64,000 bases of DNA from Pseudomonas azerbaijanoccidentalis (lineage in GTDB: Bacteria > Pseudomonadota > Gammaproteobacteria > Pseudomonadales > Pseudomonadaceae): contig NZ_JAHSTU010000014.1 of assembly GCF_019145495.1 (NCBI RefSeq), positions 1-64,000 on the forward strand. The letters run 5' to 3'. Under the pieces are notes generated by a model. It was not told where the DNA came from. It was given only the letters and a program-made list of their open reading frames with translations, and did no database searches. Shown here one piece after another: positions 1 through 7,880 of the stretch. How positions within the stretch are numbered: the first letter of the stretch is position 1; every line of letters starts with the position of its first letter. A program made the position numbers and the translations under genes.

Positions 1-1
1 T

Positions 2-145
2 AAAGAGCGCATCACCTGCTGGATGGAGCCGGCCATGGCCAACAAACTCCGCACGATGGCGTTCATCGCCGGTCATGTTCCTAACTCAAAGATTGCCAGC
101 GACCTGGTGAGGGCAGCCCCCACGCCGAAGATGAGCGGCGGCTAA
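2..145 (+). CDS. C-terminal end of a phage gene of unknown function (partial)
   Basis: An open frame enters from the left edge and ends at TAA 143-145, giving the last 47 residues of a basic, methionine-rich tail. Its 5' part lies outside the window. It is followed within 20 bases by a strong intrinsic terminator, which supports it as the real end of a plus-strand transcription unit. No family is recognisable from this fragment. Confidence 0.6.
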   Translation, partial: KERITCWMEPAMANKLRTMAFIAGHVPNSKIASDLVRAAPTPKMSGG

Positions 146-160
146 TCGCAGTGATATCCC

Positions 161-187
161 AAGGGCGCCGATCGGCGCCTTTTTTTG
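161..187 (+). terminator. Intrinsic terminator
   Basis: The segment 164-179 is a perfect GC-rich palindrome (GGCGCC-GATC-GGCGCC) followed directly by seven T residues. It separates the upstream partial gene from the first large polyvalent-protein gene. Confidence 0.85.
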
Positions 188-269
188 TGTCCGCGAAAGC
201 GTGAAAACCACTCCCGAGGCATCGATTTTTGCCGGGGTATCGTGAGGCTTTCCAGCGGAGCCCCGTTAA

Positions 270-3200
270 ATGACTGATCACTTTGCAAAGTTGACCAGCG
301 CCGCGCATAGCGGTGCGTTCGGCCTTGGGTCCAAGCGCACGCCTACCGTCGAGCAGCTGCGCGCGGGCAACTACCCAAAAGGCAGCCTGCGCCTTCACGG
401 CCTACCCATCACCATCGAAACCCCGATGTTCACGCCCCGCACGGGCAAGGCAGACGGTGAGCCCTGGTCAATCGTCTGCATGGCGAACTATGGCTATATC
501 AACGGCTACAAGGGCGCCGACGGTGATGCCTTTGACGTGTACGTGGGACCGATCCCCGAAAGCTCGCTGGTGGTCGTGGTTAATCAGCTGAAGAAAGATC
601 GCTCCTTTGATGAGCACAAGGCTGTGCTGGGCTTCCACGACGTCGACAGCGCCGTCACGGCTTACCGCAATAGCTATGAACGCGGCTGGCAAGGCATGGG
701 CAGCTACGTCGTATGCACCATCAAGCAATTCAAGGCCTGGCTCAAGTCAGGCGACCTAACCCGGCCCCTTGTGGCCACTGACTTGATCCAGGATGAGGTA
801 ACTCCTATGACCGGTGCCATGGTGGCCTGGGGCGAAGACAATCTGCCCGTGGGCATGACCATGGGCGAGGTGATGTATGGCCTGCGCCGTGGTGACCCTG
901 AGAAACTGCTGCTGGACAGCGCGACGATGGCGGACATCACCGAGTACTTGAGCGACGGCAGCATGCTCGATGCGATGGTTATCGAATACGCCCAGTTCGA
1001 TCGCAAAGCCAAGCAGCTGTTACGCGTAATGCAGGCTGCCGCGCGCACGGTCAAGGCCGACAGCGTGGAAGTGAGCGAGCCATTCAAGAACCGCGGCACC
1101 ACTCAGGTGGCCATGCTCTTCAGCATGAGCGACGGCCAGACCGTTTCTGTGTTCTTCCATAACCCGGACAGCACGCCCAACAAGCTGACCGCGAAAGATG
1201 AAATGGTCAGTTGGAAGTGGGTGCAGAACAAGAAGGACGTCACGCTGGTGGTCGCGCCCGAGCATGGACAGGACATCAACCCGCGCCAGGTAGCGCGCCG
1301 GATCATGGCGCTGGTGGAGAAGAACAGCGCGAAATTCCTCAAGGCCAACGGTGCCAGCGCCGAGAAAGCCGCGAAGATCGAGGAATTGAAGGCGCAGGCG
1401 CAAAGCAAGGTTGCCGAGCTGCAAAGCCTGGATGAGCAAATTGTCGACCTTCAAGCCAAAGTTGCCCAACTTCCGGCGCCGGCGGCGGTGCCAGAGGCTG
1501 AAGCGGGTGCGATCGTCGCCAAGCCGTCCGAGTACGCCGAAAAGTTCTTGGCGCAAGCTGATGGGGTTATCGAGAAGATCGCAGCCATGGGCGGCACTCC
1601 AATGACGCGCGAAGAGTTCATGGCCAAGGTCGCCTCCGGCGATCTGCGCGGCTTCAGCATGGAACAGCTGAATGAAAAGCTGGCCGACTACCGGGCAGAC
1701 CTGGAAGCCGTACAGACCGGCAAAAAGACATCGCGCGCGATCGGCGGCAAGGGCGCCACCAAGAAAGGCGTCATCGCCTCGCTGGGCGATGCAATTGCTG
1801 AAAATATGGCTGCGATCGACAGCGGCGGCATTCTCGCCACCATCAACGCCAGCAACTACCTGTCTGAAGTATCTGAACAGCTGCGCAACCTGGAAGCACA
1901 GCAGACCGCCGGCCAGGACAATCAGGACCACGGCAACGGCGCCGATGACGCCGAAGCGCAGAAAATCGCGCGACTGTTGGAAATGCTGGCCGCCGCCCGT
2001 TCCAAGCTTGCCGCAATGACTCCCGGTGAAGCGTTCTACGGCAATCTGGTCAAAGATATCGCCGACATGGCCAAGCAGCTGTGGGATGCCGGCTATCGTG
2101 GTCCAGAGGCGTCGGCGATGAGTGTTGCCGAAGTTCCGGCCATCGAGCCAGACGCTCAACCGGACATGCTGGGCGATGACCCGAGCCTACGCGACAGCCG
2201 CACCGACCTGGAGAAGCTGACGGCGGCCCTGATCGCTGGTAATGCCATGGGCGCTCTTGGCGTTCTGGACACCATCGACGACGTGGACGCTTTGCGTGAG
2301 CTGGTGCTGAAAGCCGGGTTCAGCCTGGGCGCCAGTGGCACCAAGGACGAAATTCTGGCCGGTGTTGGCCGTGACCTGGTGCGCGCAGCGAAAGCGAAGG
2401 TAGACGGTTTCGGTCTGCGCGAATTGAACAAGACCCCTGAAACCTCTCAGGAGCCCGCGAGCGCCGCGCCAGCCAAAGAGCCTGGCGCTGATGACGATAC
2501 GGGCGAGATCGCGCCAGAGGGCCGCGAGAACATCGTAAAAACCGCCAAAGGGACGAAGGTTGTCACCGGTTTCAAGGTGATTGATGCGAAGCACCTGATC
2601 ATCAGCCACGAAACTGACGGTACCGCGAACCCGGACTACCCGAGCGAGCTGCAACCGCGCGATCGAGCACGGGCGACTTCGCAGGCGTGGGTGCAGAAGA
2701 CTGCCCGCAACCTTGATCCTGACAGCCTTGGGCGCACCAACCGTGCCGACAGTGGCGCGCCTATCGTCGGCGCCGATCGCGTGGTTGAGTCCGGCAACGG
2801 TCGGGCGATGGCTATCCGTGAGGCGTACCGCATTGGCAAGGCGGATGAATACCGGGAGTGGCTGCTGGAGCACGCGGAGTACTTCAAAGTCAGCGCCACC
2901 AAGATCCAGAACATGAAAGCGCCTGTGCTGGTGCGTGTGCGTGTCAGCGCCGTGGACCGGGCTGAGTTCGCAGTGGAGGCCAACCAAGACGACAAGCTGG
3001 CCATGACCGCAACCGAGAAGGCTCGCAGCGATGCCAAGCGCCTGGACAGCGCCATGATGGCCAAGCTCGCCGACGGCGACCTCACCAGCGCCGCAAACCG
3101 GGACTTTATCAATGCGTTCCTGCAAAGCCTGGGCGATACAGAGGCCGCGCAGTACATCACCAGCGACGGGCGCCCGACGGCCAGCCTGATCAGTCGGGTA

Positions 3201-4004
3201 CAGGCCGCGCTCTTCGCTGGCGCCTACTCGGATGATCGCCTGCTTGAGCTGACCGCCGATTCCAGCAAGCCAGAGATCGCCAACATCGTCAGCGCGCTGA
3301 ACATGGCGGCCCCTGACTTCATGCGAGCCAAGGAACTGGATATGGCTGGCGCTGAAGACGCTGGCGAGAAGGTCACCGACTCCCTGGAGCTGTCGCTGGA
3401 TCAGGAAGCGGTGAGTGCGATCATCAACGCGACCAATGTTCTGCGCCAGGCGAAGGAAAGCGGCTTGGGTATCGATGAGTTCCTGCGCCAAGGCGATATG
3501 TTTGGCGATATCGACCCATCCGTGGCGGCGATGGCCGTGTTTATCAGCAAAAACAACCGCAGCGCTAAGCGCTTGGGGACCGCGTTCAAGGCCATGGCTC
3601 AGTTCGTCGAGTCCGAAGCCAAGCGTAAGCAGACCGCGGGCCTGTTCGGCGATGAGCCGGCCAGCTTTGCCGATATCGTCCGGGCGGCCAACGCCGAACT
3701 TGAAAAGGAGTTCGGCGAGGGAGTGTTTGCGATCGAGCAGGACGATCTGTTTAGCCAGCCGCCGGCGGCAACCCCACCAGAGCAAACCCCACCCGACGAC
3801 AAGGACAGCGCCTTGCAGACAGCCAAAGCTTACTTGGACAGCATCATTGACGGCACCGCCGACCTGAGTGACCCGGACAGCGCCTTGAAGGAACTGGAAC
3901 GCATCTACGCGGCGTTCGGTGAGGGCGAGTTGAGCGGCCTGTTTGCTGACGCTGCCGAGGCCTACAGCCAGCACGCGCTGAAAGCCACTGCCGAGGTTGC
4001 CTAA
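270..4004 (+). CDS. Large polyvalent protein 1: InPase-like N-terminus and DdrB-like ParB domain
   Basis: A 1244-residue multidomain protein. Residues about 45-170 match the inorganic-pyrophosphatase-like (InPase) domain seen in phage polyvalent proteins; the signature ANYGYI lies at 72-77 and is followed by GADGDAFDVYVG. A charged coiled-coil stretch follows at about 365-402. Residues about 755-985 match the DdrB-like ParB-superfamily domain, with the SGNGR core near 841. Known polyvalent proteins (for example P1 Dar/Ddr) are packaged in the virion and enter the cell with the DNA, often to counter restriction; that role is inferred here. LLDSA (214-218), a nearby MLDA and RLDSA near 925 match a motif repeated in this phage's head proteins. 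The start is ATG 270 with GGAG nine bases upstream. Confidence 0.8.
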   Translation: MTDHFAKLTSAAHSGAFGLGSKRTPTVEQLRAGNYPKGSLRLHGLPITIETPMFTPRTGKADGEPWSIVCMANYGYINGYKGADGDAFDVYVGPIPESSLVVVVNQLKKDRSFDEHKAVLGFHDVDSAVTAYRNSYERGWQGMGSYVVCTIKQFKAWLKSGDLTRPLVATDLIQDEVTPMTGAMVAWGEDNLPVGMTMGEVMYGLRRGDPEKLLLDSATMADITEYLSDGSMLDAMVIEYAQFDRKAKQLLRVMQAAARTVKADSVEVSEPFKNRGTTQVAMLFSMSDGQTVSVFFHNPDSTPNKLTAKDEMVSWKWVQNKKDVTLVVAPEHGQDINPRQVARRIMALVEKNSAKFLKANGASAEKAAKIEELKAQAQSKVAELQSLDEQIVDLQAKVAQLPAPAAVPEAEAGAIVAKPSEYAEKFLAQADGVIEKIAAMGGTPMTREEFMAKVASGDLRGFSMEQLNEKLADYRADLEAVQTGKKTSRAIGGKGATKKGVIASLGDAIAENMAAIDSGGILATINASNYLSEVSEQLRNLEAQQTAGQDNQDHGNGADDAEAQKIARLLEMLAAARSKLAAMTPGEAFYGNLVKDIADMAKQLWDAGYRGPEASAMSVAEVPAIEPDAQPDMLGDDPSLRDSRTDLEKLTAALIAGNAMGALGVLDTIDDVDALRELVLKAGFSLGASGTKDEILAGVGRDLVRAAKAKVDGFGLRELNKTPETSQEPASAAPAKEPGADDDTGEIAPEGRENIVKTAKGTKVVTGFKVIDAKHLIISHETDGTANPDYPSELQPRDRARATSQAWVQKTARNLDPDSLGRTNRADSGAPIVGADRVVESGNGRAMAIREAYRIGKADEYREWLLEHAEYFKVSATKIQNMKAPVLVRVRVSAVDRAEFAVEANQDDKLAMTATEKARSDAKRLDSAMMAKLADGDLTSAANRDFINAFLQSLGDTEAAQYITSDGRPTASLISRVQAALFAGAYSDDRLLELTADSSKPEIANIVSALNMAAPDFMRAKELDMAGAEDAGEKVTDSLELSLDQEAVSAIINATNVLRQAKESGLGIDEFLRQGDMFGDIDPSVAAMAVFISKNNRSAKRLGTAFKAMAQFVESEAKRKQTAGLFGDEPASFADIVRAANAELEKEFGEGVFAIEQDDLFSQPPAATPPEQTPPDDKDSALQTAKAYLDSIIDGTADLSDPDSALKELERIYAAFGEGELSGLFADAAEAYSQHALKATAEVA

Positions 4005-4006
4005 CC

Positions 4007-4147
4007 ATGAATCAGAAGATCATGAAACGGATGATGTTGGGGGCGTTGCTCGCCATGGTGCTGCAATGCCAGGTGGCTATGGCGGCGTGCAATCCTGCGG
4101 CACCACAACACGGCGAGCAGGCGGCCAGCCGCTGCCTTCCGGCTTGA
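4007..4147 (+). CDS. Small exported protein / possible lipoprotein (46 aa)
   Basis: The start ATG 4007 lies two bases after the stop of the polyvalent protein gene. The product has a basic N-terminus (K4, K7, R8), a hydrophobic core rich in Leu, Met and Ala, and AMAAC at about residues 25-28, so it reads as a signal peptide with a possible but imperfect lipobox, leaving a mature peptide of only about 19 residues with a second Cys. Function unknown. It probably shares the upstream transcript and ends before the terminator at 4203. Confidence 0.5.
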   Translation: MNQKIMKRMMLGALLAMVLQCQVAMAACNPAAPQHGEQAASRCLPA

Positions 4148-4164
4148 CGCTAGAGGTTCGTACT

Positions 4165-4195
4165 AAAAGATATCGGTAGATATCCAAAGATATCC
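4165..4195 (+). repeat. Short cluster of GATATC repeats
   Basis: Three closely spaced GATATC(C) units, two of them in the form AAAGATATC, resemble units in the iteron-like region in front of the partition operon (around 6696-6717). They may be an extra binding site for the same DNA-binding protein. Confidence 0.4.
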
Positions 4196-4202
4196 AATTG
4201 AG

Positions 4203-4228
4203 AACGCCCGCCCTGCGCGGGCGTTTTT
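4203..4228 (+). terminator. Intrinsic terminator
   Basis: The eight-base-pair stem ACGCCCGC / GCGGGCGT (4204-4211 with 4217-4224) has a five-base loop and is followed by a T run. It ends the transcript of the first polyvalent protein and the small exported protein. Confidence 0.85.
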
Positions 4229-4262
4229 ACGCCTGTGAACCGATGTCTATTTGCTGGCGTAA

Positions 4263-4286
4263 TTATGATTTTATGACAAATCATAA
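4263..4286. promoter_or_regulatory. Inverted repeat upstream of promoter (operator candidate 1)
   Basis: Perfect nine-base arms TTATGATTT and AAATCATAA are separated by six bases. The element ends eight bases before a TTGACG -35 hexamer. With the second dyad inside the promoter it has the arrangement expected for a repressor site controlling the operon that ends in the Aca1-like gene. Confidence 0.6.
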
Positions 4287-4293
4287 AAAGTAT

Positions 4294-4320
4294 TTGACGG
4301 GCTAGAAACTAGCCCATAAA
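4294..4320 (+). promoter_or_regulatory. Promoter containing a 17-bp palindrome (operator candidate 2)
   Basis: TTGACG (4294-4299) and CATAAA (4315-4320) form a sigma70-like promoter with a short 15-base spacer. The whole spacer is occupied by the perfect dyad GGGCTAG-AAA-CTAGCCC (4299-4315), so a protein bound there would block RNA polymerase. Confidence 0.6.
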
Positions 4321-4356
4321 GTGAGCCCATCGAAATCACTCACAGGGCAAAACACC

Positions 4357-4641
4357 ATGGCTACTTCAGCACCAGTTATCGATTCAAACCCTTGCGCTGT
4401 TGAGCTTCCAAGCAGTGGCGATCAGCGCCACGACCAAATCCTGCGCGTGATGTATGCCGCGATTGCTCCTGAAGGCAGTGACTGGCGCGCTGTGGTTGAA
4501 GAGGTGGAAGCGCTGGGCATTCTCAATAAGGGAATGGAGGCGCGGAACCTGCTTGGATGGCTGATAAACAACGGTTTTGTTGGGCGCCCGCCGTTCGATC
4601 CTCTTGCTCGGACGGAGCGTTTCCTACGCCTACCACGCTGA
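4357..4641 (+). CDS. Small protein of unknown function (94 aa); candidate anti-CRISPR by position
   Basis: First gene behind the dyad-flanked promoter at 4294-4320. A GTG 12 codons upstream (4321) would coincide with the expected transcription start, so ATG 4357 is preferred. The product has a short polar N-terminus and then an alpha-helical region with hydrophobic heptads (DQILRVMYAAI, VVEEVEALGI, ARNLLGWLINNGFV) that could be a small winged-helix fold. No family is recognised. Small, unknown, promoter-proximal genes in operons ending in an Aca-type regulator are the usual place for anti-CRISPR proteins; this is guilt by association only. Confidence 0.6.
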   Translation: MATSAPVIDSNPCAVELPSSGDQRHDQILRVMYAAIAPEGSDWRAVVEEVEALGILNKGMEARNLLGWLINNGFVGRPPFDPLARTERFLRLPR

Positions 4642-4657
4642 CTCCTACAGCCACCAC

Positions 4658-4680
4658 AAGCCCCTTCACTGGGGCTTTGT
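4658..4680 (+). terminator. Weak hairpin terminator
   Basis: AAGCCCC-TTCACT-GGGGCTT (4658-4677) is a short GC stem followed by only three T residues, so read-through into the methylase-like gene is likely. A nearly identical hairpin follows that gene at 5895. Confidence 0.55.
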
Positions 4681-4728
4681 CAGTAGAAGCGCGGCGATAT
4701 CGCGTCCAGAACAAGACGGAATCAGTAA

Positions 4729-5877
4729 ATGAGCAAGCCAGCAGTTTTGCCCCCGATAGTGAGTTACGCGCCAGAGCATGCAGCCGTGGGCGTGGATGAT
4801 CGTGAGCTGTCGGAAATCGTCGCGTGCTTCAACGAAGCGCAACGGCAGATGAATTCTGTGGAAGAGCGGGTGCATCACTTATTCGATGCTCCGCGGGCTG
4901 GCGAAGTTGTGCGTTTGAATGACAAGGCGACCGTGTACCAGAAAGACCACGGCTGGATGACCCCGGATGAGGCGCGGCAGCGCGTTGAGGCTTGGAGCGA
5001 CCATTGTGCAGCTCAAGGGCTGATCGGTACCAACGCCGATAAGGTCGTGCTGTCGCTGTTCGACAAGTCGGGCGCGTGGTCGCGGCCATGGGAGGAAGCG
5101 GGCTATCAGGTTTACCGGTTCGACATTCAAGAGAACCCGGAAACCGGCGACGTGAACAAGTTCAGCGTGGACTTCTTCGGTGATTGGTTCGGCGACTTCG
5201 ACGGATTGGACATCTATGCGATTTTGGCCGCCTGCCCCTGCACAGACTTCGCCGTCTCGGGCGCCCGGCACTTCGCGGCCAAGGACGCAGACGGTCGCAC
5301 TGTGGCATCCGTGGAGCTTGTACATCAAACCCTGCGAGTCATTGAGTACTTCCGGCCAGTGCTTTGGGCGATCGAGAATCCGGTAGGCCGTATCGAACGC
5401 TTGGGCGGGCTTCCACCATGGCGCCTTTCGTTTGACCCGTTCCATGTCGGGGACACGTACACCAAGAAGACGCTTATATGGGGGCGCTTCAATGCAGACC
5501 TGCCAGTCGCACCCGTCGACCCGGTGGAAGGCTCTAAAATGCACCGTATGTACGGCGGCAGTAGCCTGGCTACAAAGAACGCGCGCAGCGTGACGCCGGA
5601 AGGGTTTGCCTATGCGTTTTTCATGGCGAACAACGCAGTTGATCACCCGCAAATGGCCATTTCTGGTAAGTACGATCGCCTGTGCAGCCGGTTGATTAGT
5701 GAGGCCGTAAAGTGTGGCCTGACTGCGGATGAGGTCGATAACCTTGTAGAAGACGCTTATTACATGGACTTGAACGACGAGGCCGCCGAGCAGCTGCTAC
5801 GCGATGAGCTAACCGCCCGGGGCGCTGCACTGCATAGCTATGCCGACACCGGCGGCCAGTTCGCCATGTGGCTGTAA
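4729..5877 (+). CDS. DNA C5-cytosine methyltransferase-like protein
   Basis: A 382-residue protein with the C5-methyltransferase layout: a cofactor-binding-like segment SLFDKSGAW (around 108-116) followed by an acidic turn FDIQ, the catalytic motif ACPCTDFA with Cys171, and the motif ENPVG (E216-N217) in place of the usual ENV. Related phage proteins are annotated as cytosine methylases and are thought to modify phage DNA against restriction. The target-recognition domain is not obvious, and the approximately 100-residue N-terminal extension is unassigned. It sits between two small unknown genes in the segment that ends with the Aca1-like regulator. Confidence in the fold is good; activity is inferred. 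Confidence 0.75.
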   Translation: MSKPAVLPPIVSYAPEHAAVGVDDRELSEIVACFNEAQRQMNSVEERVHHLFDAPRAGEVVRLNDKATVYQKDHGWMTPDEARQRVEAWSDHCAAQGLIGTNADKVVLSLFDKSGAWSRPWEEAGYQVYRFDIQENPETGDVNKFSVDFFGDWFGDFDGLDIYAILAACPCTDFAVSGARHFAAKDADGRTVASVELVHQTLRVIEYFRPVLWAIENPVGRIERLGGLPPWRLSFDPFHVGDTYTKKTLIWGRFNADLPVAPVDPVEGSKMHRMYGGSSLATKNARSVTPEGFAYAFFMANNAVDHPQMAISGKYDRLCSRLISEAVKCGLTADEVDNLVEDAYYMDLNDEAAEQLLRDELTARGAALHSYADTGGQFAMWL

Positions 5878-5894
5878 CCCAGCAGTTCCATTAC

Positions 5895-5916
5895 AAGCCC
5901 CTTCAATGGGGTTTTT
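5895..5916 (+). terminator. Intrinsic terminator
   Basis: AAGCCCC-TTCAAT-GGGG followed by five T residues, nearly the same hairpin as at 4658. It lies between the methylase-like gene and the next small gene. Confidence 0.6.
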
Positions 5917-5943
5917 CCAGTACCAACATAAGGAGATTCACCC

Positions 5944-6189
5944 ATGCCAGCACCAAAGCGCCCTTCCGTGGCCCAGTTGCAAAAGCAATGCGATACCTGG
6001 AACGCCGCCCATGCGATCGGTACCACTGTATCGTTTGAGTTTATCCGTGGCGAAGGCGAAACCTACCGCGGCAAGTCCAAAAGCGAAGCCCAAGTAATGG
6101 GTGGCCACACTGCGGTTATCTGGCTGGAAGGCAAAAGCGGATGTCTCAACCTAGATCATTGCACCGCCGTTGAGGAAGCCACTGCATAG
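5944..6189 (+). CDS. Small protein of unknown function (81 aa); second anti-CRISPR candidate
   Basis: Start ATG 5944 has a strong AAGGAG eight bases upstream. The product starts basic (PKRPSVAQLQKQ) and then looks beta-rich (TTVSFEFIR, TAVIWLEG, CLNLDHCTAV), a size and make-up similar to small SH3/KOW-like phage proteins, but I cannot place it in a family. It is immediately upstream of the Aca1-like gene, which makes it a positional candidate for an anti-CRISPR or other counter-defence protein. Confidence 0.65.
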   Translation: MPAPKRPSVAQLQKQCDTWNAAHAIGTTVSFEFIRGEGETYRGKSKSEAQVMGGHTAVIWLEGKSGCLNLDHCTAVEEATA

Positions 6190-6212
6190 TGCGCACCAAA
6201 GCAACACCACAA

Positions 6213-6230
6213 AGCCCGCCTCTGCGGGCT
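6213..6230 (+). other. Hairpin between the 81-aa gene and the HTH gene
   Basis: AGCCCGC-CTCT-GCGGGCT is a seven-base-pair stem without a T run. It could be a weak terminator, an attenuator or an mRNA-end stabiliser. Confidence 0.4.
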
Positions 6231-6264
6231 GAGTGCGTATCTGAACGACAGACCAAGGCCCACC

Positions 6265-6492
6265 ATGGCAACCAAAATCAAGATCAGTGCGCCGGATGCG
6301 GCGCAGCACAAGACCGATGCGGCCTACGTCGCTGAGGTGATCAAGCGCACGGGCTTGAGTCAGCGCGCTTGCGCTGCACGGGTTGGCGTGTCCCATGCCA
6401 CGCTCAAGAACTGGATAGCCGGCACGCATGAATGGTCGTACCCGGCGCAATACGCAGTTGAGTGCCTGGCAGCCTTCGCCGAAAACGACTGA
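6265..6492 (+). CDS. Aca1-like helix-turn-helix regulator (75 aa)
   Basis: A short Cro/CI-class HTH protein. The N-terminal signature PDAAQH, the core TGLSQRACAARVGVSHATLKNW and the C-terminal YPAQYAVECLA-END pattern resemble the anti-CRISPR-associated protein Aca1 of Pseudomonas phages as I remember it (about 79 aa). Aca proteins bind inverted repeats in the acr promoter and repress their own operon; two perfect inverted repeats do flank and overlap the promoter at 4294-4320, 2 kb upstream. It is the last gene before a strong terminator at 6509. Family assignment is moderately secure; the anti-CRISPR link is inference. Confidence 0.7.
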   Translation: MATKIKISAPDAAQHKTDAAYVAEVIKRTGLSQRACAARVGVSHATLKNWIAGTHEWSYPAQYAVECLAAFAEND

Positions 6493-6508
6493 CCTCCCCT
6501 ATCGCCAC

Positions 6509-6534
6509 AAAGCCCGCACCCGCGGGCTTTTTTG
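6509..6534 (+). terminator. Intrinsic terminator
   Basis: AAAGCCCGC-ACCC-GCGGGCTTT followed by more T residues (6509-6533). It closes the operon of the HTH gene and insulates it from the partition region. Confidence 0.9.
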
Positions 6535-6804
6535 TGCCGCTATCAAAAAGGTATGAATCAGTATCTTGTGCTATCCATAAAGTACCAACAGATATCCTTT
6601 GATACCAAAGGGTATCCCACCGCTGGATCGGCTTGACGTTGCCAGTCGATACCAAGAGAAATCAAGTGATACCAAAAGATAAACAATAATATTTATGGAT
6701 ATCTAAAGATATCCATTGATACCGATTTGGTAGGGATATACGATCGTACCTTGTCGTATCAAGAGATAACATTCTCTATATTTTTCTACTTTGAGGTATC
6801 GGAT
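6535..6804 (+). repeat. AT-rich iteron-like region upstream of parA (candidate parS and operator)
   Basis: This 270-base gene-free segment is much more AT-rich than its surroundings and holds repeated GATACC(A/G)A units at about 6601, 6648, 6668 and 6718 (the last diverging after GATACC), related TATCAA(A/G) units at 6539 and 6758, and the dyads GATACCAAAGGGTATC and GGATATCTAAAGATATCC. Such arrays in front of a parA gene serve as centromere and autoregulatory operator for a ribbon-helix-helix partner. The parA promoter must lie at its right end; TTGTCG 6751-6756 with TCTATA 6775-6780 is a poor candidate. Confidence 0.6.
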
Positions 6805-7500
6805 ATGCCTACAACGGTTGCAGTAAGTCCCAAAGGCGGTGCAGGGAAAACCACGTCGATGTTGAACATCGGGCTGCAACTGGCGAAGAAGGGAGCCAGG
6901 GTTGCGCTTCTGGATGCGGACCCGAACAACCCCCTGAAGGACTTCGCTTCTGGCGGTCACTGCCCGGAAAACCTTCTGATCATTCCAGACGTAAACGAAG
7001 ACAACATCGCCGACAAGATCCGCGAAGCTGCTGAGGCTGTGCCGTTCGTACTGGTAGACCTGGAAGGCACTGCGGCCAAGATTGTGGTTAACGCGCTTCA
7101 GCAGGCCGATTACGTGATTATCCCTATGCGTGGTTCGCACCTGGACGCGAAAGAGGCGGGCAAGGCGATCAAGCTGGTTACGGATCAGGAGTTGGCCGTT
7201 CGCCGGCATGTCCCGAACTACCGTCTTCCGTATTCAATCCTCTTTACCTGCACTTCCGCGGCGTATGAGACGCGCAATACGGCAGGGCTGCGCGAGGATC
7301 TGCAAAAGATGGAAATTCCGATGTTTGAAACCGAAATGAAGGATCGCGATGCCTTCAAGTCGATGTTCAAGTATCAGCGCCCACTGGAACTGCTGGATAC
7401 CTCGCTCGTGCCGGGCGTTGCGACGGCAATCGTAAACGCCGAGGCTGTCACCGCTGAGCTGCTGACGAACCTCAAGACTATTCAGGAGGCCGCATCGTGA
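6805..7500 (+). CDS. parA: ParA-family partition ATPase
   Basis: A 231-residue deviant-Walker ATPase. SPKGGAGKTT at 8-17 carries both the signature lysine K10 and K15, and LLDADPN supplies the switch aspartates. There is no N-terminal HTH, so it is a small Ib-type ParA, as on plasmids partnered by ribbon-helix-helix proteins. TTG 6727 is an alternative start, but ATG 6805 has GAGG nine bases upstream and puts the start just before the P-loop, as is normal. It overlaps the next gene by four bases (GTGA). The role inferred is segregation of an extrachromosomal prophage; orphan ParA functions in packaging or host interference cannot be excluded. Confidence 0.88.
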   Translation: MPTTVAVSPKGGAGKTTSMLNIGLQLAKKGARVALLDADPNNPLKDFASGGHCPENLLIIPDVNEDNIADKIREAAEAVPFVLVDLEGTAAKIVVNALQQADYVIIPMRGSHLDAKEAGKAIKLVTDQELAVRRHVPNYRLPYSILFTCTSAAYETRNTAGLREDLQKMEIPMFETEMKDRDAFKSMFKYQRPLELLDTSLVPGVATAIVNAEAVTAELLTNLKTIQEAAS

Positions 7501-7877
7501 GTGCCGATCAAGTAAAAGAACCAACCGAAGCCGCAAACGCCTTTGCAATCCTCGGGGACTTCAAAGCGAAGGCCCCGGCTTCCGCTGCTACCGCCACCGT
7601 TACCAAAGAGATAGAAAAAGATATCCAGCAGGTAGCCGCAGATAACGGCTTCCATTCGCGTGAGGCAAAGCCGGTGAATGCAGCGAAAGCGCGCCGCTTC
7701 AATGCCGCGGAGCCGAAAAAGCAGCTGAACATCAAAATCCCTGTGCCTATGCACGAGCGGTACTACCGTATGGCAAGTGAGCGCGGCATTAACGTGCTGC
7801 ACGAGCTGCTAGGTGATGCGCTGGACGCATTGGAAGAGCTGGAAGCGCTGAAGGCGGCGAACGAAAAAAGGGAGTAA
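7497..7877 (+). CDS. Ribbon-helix-helix centromere-binding protein (ParB analogue)
   Basis: A 126-residue protein starting at GTG 7497, translationally coupled to ParA. The first 70 residues are flexible and charged, as expected for the ParA-contacting tail. The C-terminal part QLNIKIPVPMHERYYRMAS followed by two helices (INVLHELLGDALDALEEL) is a ribbon-helix-helix DNA-binding fold. It is the probable ligand of the repeats at 6535-6804. It has no sequence relation to classic ParB. Confidence 0.75.
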   Translation: MSADQVKEPTEAANAFAILGDFKAKAPASAATATVTKEIEKDIQQVAADNGFHSREAKPVNAAKARRFNAAEPKKQLNIKIPVPMHERYYRMASERGINVLHELLGDALDALEELEALKAANEKRE

Positions 7878-7880
7878 GCC

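Noticed and set aside
2187..3974. Long minus-strand reading frame (about 595 codons) opposite the first polyvalent protein
   Set aside because: It is the shadow of a GC-rich coding frame: no ribosome site, His/Gln/Leu-biased composition and no protein-like domains, while the opposite strand encodes recognisable domains.
3997..4179. 60-codon frame overlapping the end of the first polyvalent gene
   Set aside because: The adjacent frame starting at 4007 has a signal-peptide-like sequence and better spacing; this one is low-complexity and non-protein-like.
6535..6804. CRISPR array
   Set aside because: Repeats are short (6-12 bases), irregularly spaced and in both orientations, without uniform spacers; iterons fit better. 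No CRISPR array or cas gene was seen anywhere.
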